A stretch of 37,050 nt of DNA from Bacillota bacterium (GCA_021821185.1 JAKACU010000006.1:1-37050), one strand, 5' to 3'. Shown: positions 24,505 through 32,781, counted from the stretch's first letter. Made by a program: numbers and translations. The notes: generated from the sequence alone by a model not told the origin.

Positions 24505-25710
24505 CTACGCTTGCAAAGTCAAACCTGCTGCTTGACGAAGCGCATCCGCACGATCTGTTCTCTCCCAAGGAAGGTCAAGATCTGGACGACCAAAGTGACC
24601 ATAAGCTGCCGTCTGCCGATAAATGGGTCGACGCAAGTCAAGCGCCTTGATGATCCCTGCAGGGCGCAAATCAAAATGCGCCTCGATAAGGTCTTCAATC
24701 AGGTCATCGACAATCTTCCCGGTACCAAACGTATCGACACGAATGGATACGGGTCGTGCCACACCGATTGCATACGCAATCTGCACTTCGCATTTATCAG
24801 CAAGTCCTGCAGCTACCACATTTTTTGCTACATAACGTGCCGCATACGCACCAGAACGGTCTACTTTCGTCGGATCCTTACCCGAAAAAGCGCCGCCGCC
24901 ATGACGCGCATACCCACCATAAGTGTCTACGATAATCTTACGTCCTGTTAACCCAGCATCACCTTGCGGCCCACCAATCACAAAACGACCCGTCGGATTA
25001 ATGAGATATTTCGTCTGATCATCCAAAAGCTCTTGTGGAACCACAGCGTCAATGACCAGACGTTTCAAATCCCTTTCGATCGTATCGTGATCGACTAAAG
25101 GATGATGTTGCGTTGAAATGACGATCGTATCGATACGCACCGGACGATCCCCGTCATACTCGACGGTCACCTGCGTTTTACCATCGGGACGCAGATAATT
25201 GACTAATCGTTCTTTTCGCACTTTTGCCAAACGTTGCGATAAACGATGCGAAAGGGCGATCGGAAGCGGCATCAATTCTGGAGTTTCATTGACAGCAAAG
25301 CCAAACATCAGGCCTTGGTCGCCTGCGCCGATCGCTTCAATCTCCGTATCCGTGACTTCCCCTTTGCGCGCTTCAAGCGCCTTATTAACACCCATCGCAA
25401 TATCAGGAGACTGTTCATCGATCGATGTGATAACAGCGCACGTATCCGCGTCAAAGCCAAACTTCGCACGCGTATATCCCAACGAACGGATGGTCTCCCG
25501 CACAACGCGCGGAATATCCACATAACCTTCTGTGGTCACTTCTCCTGCAACCAAGACAAGCCCCGTCGTTACAGACGTCTCACAGGCCACACGTGAATAA
25601 GGATCTTGTTTCAAAAAAGCATCAAGCAACGCATCGGATATTTGATCACAAATTTTATCGGGATGACCTTCTGTAACCGATTCAGATGTAAATAACTTAC
25701 GTTTTGCCAT
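24505..25710 (-). CDS. metK: S-adenosylmethionine synthetase
   Basis: Makes S-adenosylmethionine from methionine and ATP in the cytoplasm. ATG at 25710 follows GGAGGTGG; the frame is open further upstream without a site. The 401 aa product has [20 protein letters not shown] with the ATP-contacting His16 and Asp18, the signature hexapeptide region [10 protein letters not shown], and the phosphate loop [16 protein letters not shown]. No S-box SAM riboswitch is recognisable in the 140 bp leader, unlike many Firmicutes metK genes. It has its own promoter and terminator. Confidence 0.97.
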   Translation of the reverse strand: MAKRKLFTSESVTEGHPDKICDQISDALLDAFLKQDPYSRVACETSVTTGLVLVAGEVTTEGYVDIPRVVRETIRSLGYTRAKFGFDADTCAVITSIDEQSPDIAMGVNKALEARKGEVTDTEIEAIGAGDQGLMFGFAVNETPELMPLPIALSHRLSQRLAKVRKERLVNYLRPDGKTQVTVEYDGDRPVRIDTIVISTQHHPLVDHDTIERDLKRLVIDAVVPQELLDDQTKYLINPTGRFVIGGPQGDAGLTGRKIIVDTYGGYARHGGGAFSGKDPTKVDRSGAYAARYVAKNVVAAGLADKCEVQIAYAIGVARPVSIRVDTFGTGKIVDDLIEDLIEAHFDLRPAGIIKALDLRRPIYRQTAAYGHFGRPDLDLPWERTDRADALRQAAGLTLQA

Positions 25711-25747
25711 ATAGTCCACCTCCACTACTATGAAAAAGACCAATGTA

Positions 25748-25776
25748 AATGTATTATAGACAAGCCTATGTGTCAA
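25748..25776 (-). promoter_or_regulatory. sigma-A promoter for metK
   Basis: On the minus strand TTGACA (25776-25771), 17 bases, TACATT (25753-25748). A TATAAT also overlaps at 25758-25753, but its 12-base spacing from TTGACA is too short. Confidence 0.5.
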
Positions 25777-25807
25777 TCGATGAAGAAGAGCATTAAACAG
25801 CAACAGA

Positions 25808-25824
25808 GGATGCCTTAGGCACCC
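25808..25824 (-). terminator. possible terminator after the SASP gene
   Basis: GGGTGCC and GGCATCC pair over seven positions (one G/T) around TAA on the minus strand. Only a weak T content follows, so termination may be partial. Confidence 0.4.
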
Positions 25825-25851
25825 CCTGCAAATAGGATTACCTAAATTGCA

Positions 25852-26070
25852 TCAGGATTGCTGCGATTGCGATAGAGCCAGTTCACCAAAAGCCACCAAT
25901 TTCCTTGTCATATGACCGCCAACCGTACCTGCATCTTTGGTCATGATGTGCCCCCAATAATCCTCGCTACCTTGAAAGACCGGTAACCCGAGTTCCGATG
26001 CAATCTCATACTTCATATCATCCAGAGCTTTATGAGCACCTTTGACCACTTGCGTAAATCCACTTGACAT
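25852..26070 (-). CDS. alpha/beta-type small acid-soluble spore protein
   Basis: SASPs coat and protect spore DNA and are degraded at germination. The 72 aa product has the family core: LDDMKYEIASELGLPV, with the EIASE protease recognition sequence, and GTVGGHMTRKLVAFGELALS, which matches the SVGGEMTRRLV motif. Between them GSEDYWGHIMTKDAG replaces the usual GADTTSRANG, so it is a divergent member. ATG at 26070 follows AAGGGGG. I do not see a convincing sigma-G promoter in the 120 bp upstream. Confidence 0.88.
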   Translation of the reverse strand: MSSGFTQVVKGAHKALDDMKYEIASELGLPVFQGSEDYWGHIMTKDAGTVGGHMTRKLVAFGELALSQSQQS

Positions 26071-26191
26071 ATGCGATTCCCCCTTACGCTATGATCATCG
26101 CCAGACATCAGCGTAGTCATAGTGTCTCTTAAAGCCATGAAAATCAGGCCGACACTTCTTGGAGAATCACACAGGTCTTACAAGTGAATAA

Positions 26192-26929
26192 TCACACTGA
26201 TTGCTTGGCACGAACACTTATAGCGTCTCGAAAAGCGCGCCACGCAAAGATCGGTAAAGCCAGTTGTCGACGAAAGCGTCGCGGCTCTTTGCATAAACGG
26301 TAAAACCATTCCAACTTCGCTTTTTGAAAAAATTGCGGTGCGCGCTTCACTTTTCCAGCAAGCACATCGATCGTACCGCCGACACCTATCGCTAAAGGAA
26401 TCGCAAGTTCATCGCGATAGCGATCGATAAATTGATCCTGCCTCGGTTGACCCAGCCCGACAAGCAGCAGATGCGGCGCAAATGCTTTAATATCTTGAAC
26501 GACAGAAAGTGTGCCTTCTGCTGAAAAATAACCGTTTCGGCCTCTTATCGCAAGCGTAGGATATCGCTTTTTTAACGTCTGTACAGCACCTTCGAGCGCA
26601 TCTTGTGATGCGCCTAACAGGTACACGCGCAGGCCCGCCAGTGCAACATAGTCGATCAACTGTGTCGTCAGTTCAACCCCTGTGACGCGCTCTTTTAAGG
26701 GTGTTCCATACCACTTGGCAGCAAGCACGATGCCGATACCATCAGGCGTGATGAGATCCGCCTTTTTAACTATAGCTTCCAGACTTGGATTGGCTAAAGT
26801 TTGCATCACAAACTCTGGCCCCGCCGTGATAATCACGTGGGGCTTATCGTCCTCTAAAAATTGCTTACCCTGTTGAACAACTTCAAAGGCCGTCAGATTA
26901 GCAAAAGGAATACCTAACACGCAAACCAT
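26192..26929 (-). CDS. WecG/TagA/CpsF family glycosyltransferase
   Basis: Enzymes of this family add N-acetylmannosamine or a related sugar to a lipid-linked intermediate, for example in wall teichoic acid linkage-unit synthesis. ATG at 26929 (AGGTG upstream) gives 245 aa; GTG at 26938 is an alternative. Conserved segments are TPDGIGIVLAAKW, LKERVTGVELT, VYLLGASQDAL, LLLVGLGQPRQDQFI and IGVGGTIDVLAGKVKRAP, with a basic amphipathic C-terminal end typical of membrane association. It begins only about 10 bp after the LCP gene ends, which fits a shared role in building and attaching a cell-wall polymer. Confidence 0.92.
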   Translation of the reverse strand: MVCVLGIPFANLTAFEVVQQGKQFLEDDKPHVIITAGPEFVMQTLANPSLEAIVKKADLITPDGIGIVLAAKWYGTPLKERVTGVELTTQLIDYVALAGLRVYLLGASQDALEGAVQTLKKRYPTLAIRGRNGYFSAEGTLSVVQDIKAFAPHLLLVGLGQPRQDQFIDRYRDELAIPLAIGVGGTIDVLAGKVKRAPQFFQKAKLEWFYRLCKEPRRFRRQLALPIFAWRAFRDAISVRAKQSV

Positions 26930-26938
26930 CGCACACAC

Positions 26939-27949
26939 CTATTTTTCCCGATCAAATTGAGCAAGTTGCCGATGCAAGACTTGGATATCTTGCTCATTGA
27001 CGTAAAAATACCACAATCCATCACGATGGTCTACCCGATTAGCACCGGCAAGTGTTCTTGCCTGCACCGTCACTTTATGCGGTGCTAAAGCTAGTCTTCC
27101 CACTTGCGACAGCGCATCAAACACACCTGTGTCAAGTTTCACATGAGATGTTAAATGAAATAAAGCTGCACTGACACCCCACCAACGATCGATCGGCACA
27201 GGCATTTTCCCGATCGCGGACAACAATTGTTGCTGGCGCTTCATGCGCCCTGTATCCGCCATCACATCATGCCGAAACCTTACATACCCCAAAGCTTCCT
27301 TTCCAGATAACCTATGCCATCCGGCTGTGAGGTGAATATGCGTCCCGTCGCTGTTATCATCATAATGAAGCGAATGATCGACACGGATCGGTACGCCACC
27401 TAACGCATCAATCAATTCGCGAAATCCCGCGAAATCAATAACAGCGACATGGTCGATCGCGATATGCAATGTCTTTTGTACCGTGTCCTTCAATAACGTA
27501 AGTCCACCATAGGCCAAAGTGTGATTGATTTTGGTGTAACCATAGCCATGCACCCAGACACGCGTATCGCGTGGTACTGACAGTACAAAAACCTTCCCAT
27601 CCTGATGGGAAATTCGCGCAATCATCAAGGCATCTGATCGAGCCGGCTCGCCTTTTCGACTGTCTGACCCAACTAAAAGCCAAGTGACGTTTTTAGTCTG
27701 CGGGTGCGTCGACACGAGCACATCAAATGCATGGCGGGCGTACACCGCACGTGGATCAAAAGCAGGCAACGCAATCAGCTTTCGTGATGCCTGCGCAGGG
27801 TGGTTGGCGACTGTCCCCGTTTCATGGTCAGGTGAGACCGAGGCCTGAATCATCGCAGGCTGGCCATGCCACAAGCCACGCGTTGCATACAGCACAGTGA
27901 GTCCGCAAAAGAGTACAATCCATACGATCGTGAGACGAAACCGTGGCAA
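26939..27949 (-). CDS. LytR-CpsA-Psr (LCP) family cell-wall polymer ligase
   Basis: LCP proteins transfer lipid-linked anionic polymers to peptidoglycan on the outer face of the membrane. TTG at 27949 is chosen because GGAGGT lies just upstream, giving 336 aa; the frame is open to 28108, but that part covers the leader hairpin. One membrane helix (about 6-25), an extracytoplasmic linker, then the LCP domain with RSDALMIARI, LSVPRDTRVWV, TKINHTLAYGG and YVRFRHDVMADTGRMKRQ, holding the conserved Arg and Asp residues for pyrophosphate binding. It is followed by the TagA-type glycosyltransferase. Confidence 0.92.
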   Translation of the reverse strand: MPRFRLTIVWIVLFCGLTVLYATRGLWHGQPAMIQASVSPDHETGTVANHPAQASRKLIALPAFDPRAVYARHAFDVLVSTHPQTKNVTWLLVGSDSRKGEPARSDALMIARISHQDGKVFVLSVPRDTRVWVHGYGYTKINHTLAYGGLTLLKDTVQKTLHIAIDHVAVIDFAGFRELIDALGGVPIRVDHSLHYDDNSDGTHIHLTAGWHRLSGKEALGYVRFRHDVMADTGRMKRQQQLLSAIGKMPVPIDRWWGVSAALFHLTSHVKLDTGVFDALSQVGRLALAPHKVTVQARTLAGANRVDHRDGLWYFYVNEQDIQVLHRQLAQFDREK

Positions 27950-28020
27950 AGGGCACCTCCGAATAGAGAGAAGTGTTCTAAAAAGTCTGTGCCTAGTATG
28001 TCCCAAAGAAAAAGAAAAAA

Positions 28021-28110
28021 ATAAATATGGCTGATTCAAAAGCGAGCGGACAGTGGGGGTTGGTATCCCGGGGGGGACCGAGATATGCTCGCTTTCGAAA
28101 CCAACCATAT
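28021..28110 (-). promoter_or_regulatory. large leader stem-loop with U-rich tail before the LCP gene
   Basis: On the minus strand the arms begin ATATGGTTGG and end CAGCCATAT, pairing imperfectly over about 24 positions with a perfect inner nine-base stem AAAGCGAGC/GCTCGCTTT. The 38-base C-rich apical part holds a CCCCCCGGG core. A T-rich run (TTTATTTTTTTCTTTTTC) follows. It lies between a good promoter and the start codon, so it could be an attenuator or unknown regulatory RNA. I do not recognise a known riboswitch class. A plain terminator for the upstream gene is the alternative. Confidence 0.6.
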
Positions 28111-28125
28111 ATGATGATAGAATTT

Positions 28126-28154
28126 ATTCTACTAATTTCGACACGTTTTGACAA
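28126..28154 (-). promoter_or_regulatory. sigma-A promoter for the LCP gene
   Basis: On the minus strand TTGTCA (28154-28149), 17 bases, TAGAAT (28131-28126). The -35 lies inside overlapping inverted repeats: outer TTTCGACA/TGTCGAAA and inner GACAA-ACGC-TTGTC, a likely operator. Confidence 0.6.
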
Positions 28155-28217
28155 GCGTTTGTCGAAAAATAGAATTAAATAGTCTAAATCTACTATCCCG
28201 TACAACATGTTTGATTC

Positions 28218-29186
28218 TTATTGTAGCGCCGCATTCATAAAGTCTGTCACGAGAATGGGATCTGTTTTAGAACCGTCTGGATTTACTGAAGGTGCTGCAT
28301 ACGTACTACCCATATTGGTGATTGTTCCATTAGCGGATTTTACTTGGTACTGTACTTCAAGCGTCTGGACGCCTGTGACAGAGATTGATACAGGTACAGG
28401 TTGCTGCCCTGTTTGAACATAGCCCGTACTGCCAAGTACATTGCCATCGCCCACAAACGTAAGTTGGACAGAGCCATCGAAGTTTTTCGACAAATCATCG
28501 ATCGCAAACGATCCGGAAAGCGTCGTGTATTTCCCCTGCAAATTATAATCCACACCTGGAACGACCGCATTTTGCCCCGGCGTCACAGCCCATTCAATGG
28601 TGAATTGACCGGGGTACATCGTGCCTAGTACGGTGGCTGGCCAATAGCCTGACAGTTGACCCGCTGGATACAGCTGCGAATTACTGAAATCACCGATAAG
28701 TTTTGTCGGCGTCAAACTCATCAGTGCTGTACTACTAGGGGCAAACGACGGGGGTGTTTGCCCCTCATATGAAACATTGCCCGCATTGTCGATCGTAGGC
28801 GTCAAGCCAAACGCGCTAACATACGCTGGATTGGTCGCTGGCACATCATAAAATGTACTACCATCGGTGATCCCTGACGGCAACTTTTGGCCATTATCGT
28901 AGACGGTAACAGGTTGAACGGTACTGTTGACAAAAACACTCGCCGGACGATTCACCCACTTGGCAGATGCTTGTAAAGCATGGGCAACCGCGCTAATGGG
29001 TACATAGACATTATGATTATAGATAAACGGTTCAGCGCTCGTTTTTATCATGTTGTTGTTGACAATAAGTTTGATGTTGGCAAACGAGGCACGAATGTCG
29101 TGCAGCCCTGTGCTGGCGTACCCTGATGTGGCGAAAATCACCGCACTTGTCAGCACGCCAAGCATGACCATCATTTTGTGTTTCAT
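28218..29186 (-). CDS. secreted stalk-domain protein, second tandem copy
   Basis: A 322 aa exported protein with a signal peptide (about 1-25, ending SGYAS). Residues 35-90 form a copper-amine-oxidase-type stalk domain (IVNNNMIKTSAEPFIYNHNV, YVPISAVAHALQA). The C-terminal half (about 180-290) resembles a carbohydrate-binding NPCBM-like fold (VDYNLQGKYTTLSGSFAIDD, VQLTFVGDG). ATG at 29186 follows AAAGGAG. It lies 23 bp after a paralogue with the same architecture. Such stalk domains are usual in Paenibacillus- and Alicyclobacillus-type surface proteins. The ligand is unknown. Confidence 0.8.
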   Translation of the reverse strand: MKHKMMVMLGVLTSAVIFATSGYASTGLHDIRASFANIKLIVNNNMIKTSAEPFIYNHNVYVPISAVAHALQASAKWVNRPASVFVNSTVQPVTVYDNGQKLPSGITDGSTFYDVPATNPAYVSAFGLTPTIDNAGNVSYEGQTPPSFAPSSTALMSLTPTKLIGDFSNSQLYPAGQLSGYWPATVLGTMYPGQFTIEWAVTPGQNAVVPGVDYNLQGKYTTLSGSFAIDDLSKNFDGSVQLTFVGDGNVLGSTGYVQTGQQPVPVSISVTGVQTLEVQYQVKSANGTITNMGSTYAAPSVNPDGSKTDPILVTDFMNAALQ

Positions 29187-29209
29187 ACAAAACGCTCCTT
29201 TGGCGTGAT

Positions 29210-30163
29210 TTAGTGGACGCGCACGTCAGCAAAGTCGATGTCGACACGCAGGGAACTTGGCAATGCTTGTCCCATCGTATACACTTTTTTCGTGCTGTTT
29301 TGCATTACGGAAAACTCAATGGTCAAAAGCTTCACATGAGAGACATCGACGCTGACAGGTGCTGCGGGCGCGCCCTGTGCTTGCCATGGTGATTGATACA
29401 ACTGCTTGCCGTCGCCTAAAATGGTCAGTTGTGCCTCTTCCTTGGCATCCGAAGCATCATCCAGGCCAAACGAGCCTGTAAGCAAGCTATAGTTTCCTTT
29501 CAAATTGTACATGACGCCAGGCACTTGAGAATTGGAACCTGAATTAGCCCATACAATGGAGTTCGCATTGGAATATAAAATACCGTCGATTTTTGGCGCG
29601 CCATCGGTCCAACCATAGTCAGGTCCAACCATGCCTTGCACACTTTTCGCAAAATCCCCGTAATCCCGCACATCGATGAAGGAACGAAGAGGCATACCTG
29701 CTTGTGGTACAGTGCCAAAGTACATCGTGTTTTTCGCACTGTCGATGTAGTACGGAACGTTGGCAATTGACGCAAGCGCGAAACCTGCAATGTAGGTTTT
29801 GCCACCGTAAAGTACTGTATGCGTCCCGGAATACACAGACAAGCTATAATAATTCAAGGTTCCAAGTTTGGTCGAAGCGACATTTTTGTCATTGACGAGT
29901 ACTTCATGCGTCTTGCCATTCCACGCGACACTTGCTCCAAGACCGTGTGCGATCGTACTGATCGGTACGTAAACATTGCTGTTATAAATGAAAGGCTCTG
30001 CTGCCGTTTTAATCGTCTTGTTATTGACATGAATACCGATATTCGCGAAATGCGCGGGCAACGTGCGAATGCCAGCACTTGCATACGTCAGGCCTCCGAA
30101 AACTACCCCACCAAGGACGATACCCACAGCATAACTCGATACAAAGCGAAGACTTTTTGCCAT
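29210..30163 (-). CDS. secreted stalk-domain protein, first tandem copy
   Basis: A 317 aa paralogue of the next gene. Signal peptide about 1-30 (YAVGIVLGGVVFGGLTYASA), stalk domain about 38-95 (VNNKTIKTAAEPFIYNSNV, YVPISTIAHGLGASVAW), and an NPCBM-like C-terminal half (VMYNLKGNYSLLTGSFGLDD, AQLTILGDG). ATG at 30163 follows AAGGAGG. The shared AEPFIYN-NVYVPIS block shows a tandem duplication followed by divergence, mostly outside the two domains. It probably acts at the cell surface. The function is not known. Confidence 0.8.
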   Translation of the reverse strand: MAKSLRFVSSYAVGIVLGGVVFGGLTYASAGIRTLPAHFANIGIHVNNKTIKTAAEPFIYNSNVYVPISTIAHGLGASVAWNGKTHEVLVNDKNVASTKLGTLNYYSLSVYSGTHTVLYGGKTYIAGFALASIANVPYYIDSAKNTMYFGTVPQAGMPLRSFIDVRDYGDFAKSVQGMVGPDYGWTDGAPKIDGILYSNANSIVWANSGSNSQVPGVMYNLKGNYSLLTGSFGLDDASDAKEEAQLTILGDGKQLYQSPWQAQGAPAAPVSVDVSHVKLLTIEFSVMQNSTKKVYTMGQALPSSLRVDIDFADVRVH

Positions 30164-30209
30164 GGCGAAGTTCCTCCTTATCTATCAAACGCGGTACACA
30201 ATGTCTACT

Positions 30210-30238
30210 ATGATACCTCTTAACGTTGCAAGGAACAA
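30210..30238 (-). promoter_or_regulatory. possible sigma-A promoter for the stalk-domain genes
   Basis: On the minus strand TTGTTC (30238-30233), 17 bases, TATCAT (30215-30210), with the ribosome binding site about 40 bases downstream. Confidence 0.4.
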
Positions 30239-30286
30239 CGAGCAATAATCAACTATTTCCTTAACCTTTGGCATAGTACAAATCGT

Positions 30287-30315
30287 TTGACATTTATAGG
30301 TTGTAATGCTATGCT
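30287..30315 (+). promoter_or_regulatory. sigma-A promoter for the cold-shock gene
   Basis: TTGACA (30287-30292), 17 bases, TATGCT (30310-30315) with an extended TGC before the -10. It gives a leader of about 50 bases, shorter than the long leaders of E. coli cspA. Confidence 0.75.
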
Positions 30316-30373
30316 ACAAACGCAGGTTAATACAATGTGAGTACGCTTTGTACTTCCGTAGGGGGCTTTTTCA

Positions 30374-30571
30374 TTGCAAGGAACGGTTAAATGGTTTAAT
30401 GGTGAGAAGGGCTACGGATTTATCCGAGTCGAAGGCGGCAACGACGTATTCGTACATTATACCGCGATTAACGGAGACGGCTATCGCACCCTTGAAGAAG
30501 GACAACAAGTTGAATTTGACATCGTAGAAGGACAACGTGGACCGCAAGCTGCTAATGTTGTAAAATTGTAA
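30374..30571 (+). CDS. cold-shock domain RNA-binding protein
   Basis: A 65 aa nucleic-acid chaperone of the CspA/CspB type that melts RNA secondary structure. TTG at 30374 follows TAGGGGG by eight bases and gives [20 protein letters not shown], with RNP1 (KGYGFI) and RNP2 (VFVHYTAI) intact, and the usual end [10 protein letters not shown]. It is transcribed alone between its own promoter and terminator. Confidence 0.96.
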   Translation: MQGTVKWFNGEKGYGFIRVEGGNDVFVHYTAINGDGYRTLEEGQQVEFDIVEGQRGPQAANVVKL

Positions 30572-30594
30572 GCGATATCTTGGCCTTATGTCGA

Positions 30595-30625
30595 AGCATC
30601 TCCACTGGAGATGCTTTTTATTTTT
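30595..30625 (+). terminator. intrinsic terminator after the cold-shock gene
   Basis: Perfect nine-base arms AGCATCTCC and GGAGATGCT around ACT, followed by TTTTATTTTT. Confidence 0.92.
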
Positions 30626-30679
30626 CCATAAATGTACCTTGATGACCAAGAAGATACAAAGACTGTACTAAGAATCCGG

Positions 30680-30688
30680 TGCTATAAT
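30680..30688 (+). promoter_or_regulatory. extended -10 promoter for the transglutaminase-like gene
   Basis: TGCTATAAT is a full extended -10; the -35 region (30660-30665) is poor. The start codon is 37 bases downstream. Confidence 0.5.
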
Positions 30689-30724
30689 GACCGCACATAT
30701 TCGTTTTTGGGGAAGGCGACCTGT

Positions 30725-31927
30725 ATGCTCCATACTATGCGCAAGGTATCATCTATTCTTTCTCTCACGCTCATTGTGCTGTCGTCCTTGGGGATGCAAC
30801 AGTTCACGCCGACTGCATTCGCACAAACGACAATGCGTAAAACCATGGCGTCTGCGAATCACAGTAAAACGTCAGAACCATCTCACGTTACAAAAACGAG
30901 TAACGTCGTCATACAGCCTTACGTGATGCCTTCCGTCTCAGCAAGTGGTATGAACGTGTTGACATCTATACCATCGCTTTTGTCGATTGCAAAAAATACA
31001 TCCTTACACCACGCAACCATCTTGCCACCTGATCATTCACCTGTCCTTTTAACCGGTGTCATTTATGATCTGAAAAGTCCAAATGTCCTTGTGTACGGGC
31101 ACGTGATAAAAAAAGCGGGTAAACCTGTCGTGACGCGGGCATGGGTACAGATCGATGATTTAGGCAAACGTACGCTTGACCCCGTCACTTGGCAGTACCC
31201 TGTACCCGTTCAAAAAACCGGGGCATTTGCGGCCGTGTTGCACATCCCATTTTCGGCAGATACGTATGAAATTCAAGCGGCGCCGCCATTAAACACAGCG
31301 CAGACAAGCTTAACCTATACGTTTGCGGCGAACGTCCAGAGTTCGACAAAACCTTTTGTCTTGAAATTTCACGGTCAAGACTCTGACCAGGCTTTAGGGC
31401 TATTGACTTCAGTATGGGCGGATGCGACTGACCCTGCCATTATCTCCTTGGCGCATAAGATCACGCAAGGAGATACGACAGCATTGCAAAAAGCGCGGAC
31501 GGTGTACGACTGGGAAGCTCTACACATCGGATACAATGGAGCATTGCTGCGCAACAACGGTTACGGCTGGAGCACCAGTGAAGAAACGTTGGCTACAAAA
31601 CGTGGAATATGTGTCGATTATGCCAATGTCAGTGATGCATTTTTACGCGCCCTCGGTATCCCGACACAGATGGTCGTAGGCTATGCGCAAGACACATCAT
31701 CGAGCGTCGCTGATAATGGCAATACTGGACACGCCTGGAACCGGGCATGGATCGGTGGCACATGGGTGTACTTTGATCCTACATGGTCGCGAGAATATCT
31801 GACGACCGTGTCGCCAAACGCCGAACCCGAACCAACTGATCTGTATTTGTTGCAACCGCAATGGTTTAATCCACCAGCTAAATTGTTGGATGCCACACAC
31901 TCCCTGTCAGGAATTCAATACCAATAA
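30725..31927 (+). CDS. secreted transglutaminase-like protein
   Basis: A 400 aa exported protein. ATG at 30725 follows GGGGAAGG by eight bases. Signal peptide about 1-34 (VSSILSLTLIVLSSLGM to AFAQ). A beta-rich linker domain covers about 110-220; the transglutaminase-like core is about 225-360 with the triad Cys296 (RGICVDYANVSDAFL), His336 (GHAWNRAW) and Asp351 (VYFDPTW). Such proteins are often peptidases or cross-linking enzymes at the cell surface. The substrate is unknown. Its only Cys is the catalytic one in the mature part, by inspection. It stands alone between promoter and weak terminator. Confidence 0.88.
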   Translation: MLHTMRKVSSILSLTLIVLSSLGMQQFTPTAFAQTTMRKTMASANHSKTSEPSHVTKTSNVVIQPYVMPSVSASGMNVLTSIPSLLSIAKNTSLHHATILPPDHSPVLLTGVIYDLKSPNVLVYGHVIKKAGKPVVTRAWVQIDDLGKRTLDPVTWQYPVPVQKTGAFAAVLHIPFSADTYEIQAAPPLNTAQTSLTYTFAANVQSSTKPFVLKFHGQDSDQALGLLTSVWADATDPAIISLAHKITQGDTTALQKARTVYDWEALHIGYNGALLRNNGYGWSTSEETLATKRGICVDYANVSDAFLRALGIPTQMVVGYAQDTSSSVADNGNTGHAWNRAWIGGTWVYFDPTWSREYLTTVSPNAEPEPTDLYLLQPQWFNPPAKLLDATHSLSGIQYQ

Positions 31928-31944
31928 TTTACAGCATAGTTATG

Positions 31945-31967
31945 ATACACGGTGAGACACTGTGTAT
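31945..31967 (+). terminator. possible terminator after the transglutaminase-like gene
   Basis: ATACACGGTG and CACTGTGTAT pair over ten positions (one G/T) around AGA. Only a short TTTT comes some ten bases later, so it is a weak candidate. Confidence 0.4.
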
Positions 31968-32028
31968 AGTCAGATGCTTTTAGACAATGGCTTCGCGTCA
32001 GCATACTGCGCGAGGCCCTTCCTTTCGT

Positions 32029-32056
32029 TTGACTAATATAAAAAAATTAGTATAAT
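32029..32056 (+). promoter_or_regulatory. nitroreductase promoter with operator-like repeat
   Basis: TTGACT (32029-32034), 16 bases, TATAAT (32051-32056). The spacer is framed by the inverted pair ACTAAT (32032-32037) and ATTAGT (32046-32051), and AGTATAATACT over the -10 is itself a palindrome. This looks like a repressor site. Confidence 0.65.
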
Positions 32057-32094
32057 ACTTAATGTAACTAAATTTATCTTGGAGGCGATGGCCT

Positions 32095-32706
32095 ATGGCT
32101 ACAGCTATTTCTGATTTTCTTACCGCAGTAAAAACACGTCGGTCCGTATACGGGATCAGCAAACTATCCCCAATCTCCGACGAACGTATCGAAGAGATTA
32201 TCCGGGAAGCCGTCAAGTTCACCCCGTCTGCGTTCAACTCGCAATCGACGCGGATTGTCCTTCTTGTTGGCAACGAGCACGAGAAACTTTGGAATCATGC
32301 GACCGATATCTTAAAAACCATCGTACCTGCGGATCAATTTGCGTCGACACAACAAAAGATGGATAGTTTTAAAGCGGGGCATGGCACGATCTTGTTCTTT
32401 GAAGACGAGACCATTGTCCGTCAGTTGCAAAATGACTTTGCGCTTTATCAAGATCGCTTCCCTGTGTGGGCGCAGCATACCAACGCCATGCATCAAATGG
32501 TTATCTGGACCGCTTTAGCCGAGGAAGGCATTGGCGCAAGTCTACAGCACTATAACCCGCTCATCGATGACGTTGTGAAACAAACGTGGAAGTTGCCTGA
32601 AACGTGGCAATTGATTGCGCAGATGCCATTTGGCACACCGATTGCGACACCTGGCGACAAAGAGTTCAAACCCATCGAGGACCGCTTCAAAGTATTTAAA
32701 GGGTGA
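32095..32706 (+). CDS. nitroreductase family protein
   Basis: A flavin enzyme that reduces nitro compounds or quinones with NAD(P)H. ATG at 32095 follows GGAGG. The 203 aa product has TRRSVYGIS near residues 14-22, FTPSAFNSQSTRIVLL with the FMN-contacting Asn and Ser, HQMVIWTALAEEGIGASLQHY, and a C-terminal MPFGTP. This matches the subgroup that includes B. subtilis YodC/YdgI and the fungal HBN1-like proteins. The promoter carries a likely operator, which suggests stress-responsive control. Confidence 0.92.
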   Translation: MATAISDFLTAVKTRRSVYGISKLSPISDERIEEIIREAVKFTPSAFNSQSTRIVLLVGNEHEKLWNHATDILKTIVPADQFASTQQKMDSFKAGHGTILFFEDETIVRQLQNDFALYQDRFPVWAQHTNAMHQMVIWTALAEEGIGASLQHYNPLIDDVVKQTWKLPETWQLIAQMPFGTPIATPGDKEFKPIEDRFKVFKG

Positions 32707-32781
32707 TATCCTCCTTGTCCAAGTAGATCAGTAACTAGGGTTTGTTACATTCCGTAAAAAGAAAGGTTTGTGAATCAAATG

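Noticed and set aside
25753..25776. TTGACA and TATAAT only 12 bases apart before metK
   Set aside because: The spacing is too short for sigma-A; TACATT at 17 bases is preferred.
26071..26191. Sigma-G promoter for the SASP gene
   Set aside because: No pair of elements matched the forespore consensus with acceptable spacing; scattered CAT and TA matches looked like chance.
27950..28108. Longer LCP protein starting at the ATG at 28108
   Set aside because: The extra 53 residues would be encoded by the hairpin and T-rich run and do not look like a signal or linker; TTG at 27949 has a strong binding site.
27993..28208. A 71-codon minus-strand frame over the LCP leader
   Set aside because: It covers the promoter, hairpin and U-rich run; the Phe-rich end is just the T-rich tract translated.
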